Origin: an uncultured Caryophanales bacterium
GTDB lineage: Bacteria > Bacillota_I > Bacilli_A > RF39 > UBA660
Direction: 5' to 3'
NCBI GenBank assembly: GCA_947065955.1
Contig: CAMSXY010000084.1
Coordinates: forward strand, 1-5,635
Length of the DNA stretch: 5,635 nt
Part shown: one piece after another, positions 5,588 to 5,635 of the stretch
Layout: each line of letters starts with the position of its first letter
How positions within the stretch are numbered: the first letter of the stretch is position 1
Program-made: the position numbers and the translations under genes
The notes under the pieces: model-generated
What the model saw: only the letters and a program-made list of their open reading frames with translations
The model's database searches: none
Told to the model about the DNA's origin: nothing

Positions 5588-5635
5588 AGATCGGAAGAGC
5601 GTCGTGTAGGGAAAGAGTGTTCATCCTGGTGTAGA
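5588..5635. other. Illumina dual-index adapter read-through (not genomic)
   Basis: From 5588 the sequence reads AGATCGGAAGAGC and continues through GAGTGT at 5620 as the reverse complement of the Illumina P5-side read primer. Then come 8 bases of index (TCATCCTG, 5621-5628) and GTGTAGA (5629-5635), the start of the P5 flow-cell sequence. The base composition changes at the same point from AT-rich to mixed. It should be trimmed; no gene should be extended into it. Confidence 0.97.

Overview
The window is strongly AT-rich and looks like a contig from a low-GC Bacillota genome of the compact, Mollicutes-like or Erysipelotrichia-like kind. The evidence is the HU, Cca, DnaD and Nth proteins in this order, good Shine-Dalgarno sites of the AGGAGGTGA type, long T-tract terminators, and a spore-coat gene pair at the right end. 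UGA is read as stop (it ends the LysM gene and the small plus-strand gene) and Trp is TGG, so this is code 11 and not the Mycoplasma code. Both edges cut genes. The last 48 bases (5588-5635) are not genomic: they match a dual-index Illumina adapter, including an 8-base index, so real sequence ends at about 5587.

Reading along the minus strand, which carries all genes but one, from right to left: the C-terminal part of a SpoVID-like LysM protein (5306-5587, 5' end missing) overlaps by ATGA a YsxE/CotS-type kinase-fold protein whose catalytic residues look lost (4416-5309). Next comes a short plus-strand gene for a very hydrophobic protein of about 59 residues (4266-4445), convergent with the kinase-like gene and divergent from hup. 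Then hup (HU, 3831-4103) has its own promoter, an A-tract UP-like element and a terminator that overlaps its stop codon.

Downstream follow cca (2720-3802), an unrecognised membrane-anchored protein (2047-2703), dnaD (1390-2013) and nth (789-1403). These are packed with gaps of 35 bp or less or with overlaps, and they end at a strong intrinsic terminator (663-697). The left edge holds a type IV-like prepilin with an apparent fibronectin type III domain (1-607), truncated at its C-terminus.

Functionally the central block is housekeeping: nucleoid compaction (HU), tRNA 3'-end maturation (Cca), replication initiation and restart (DnaD) and base-excision repair (Nth). The dnaD-nth pair is conserved in Bacillus. 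The right-hand pair corresponds to the spoVID-ysxE neighbourhood of Bacillus and suggests that the organism, or its recent ancestor, makes spores. The pilin gene is a separate surface or DNA-uptake function.

No tRNA, rRNA, CRISPR array, insertion sequence or prophage signal was seen. The only stretches without a gene are 608-788 (terminator and the pilin leader) and 4104-4265 (divergent promoters).
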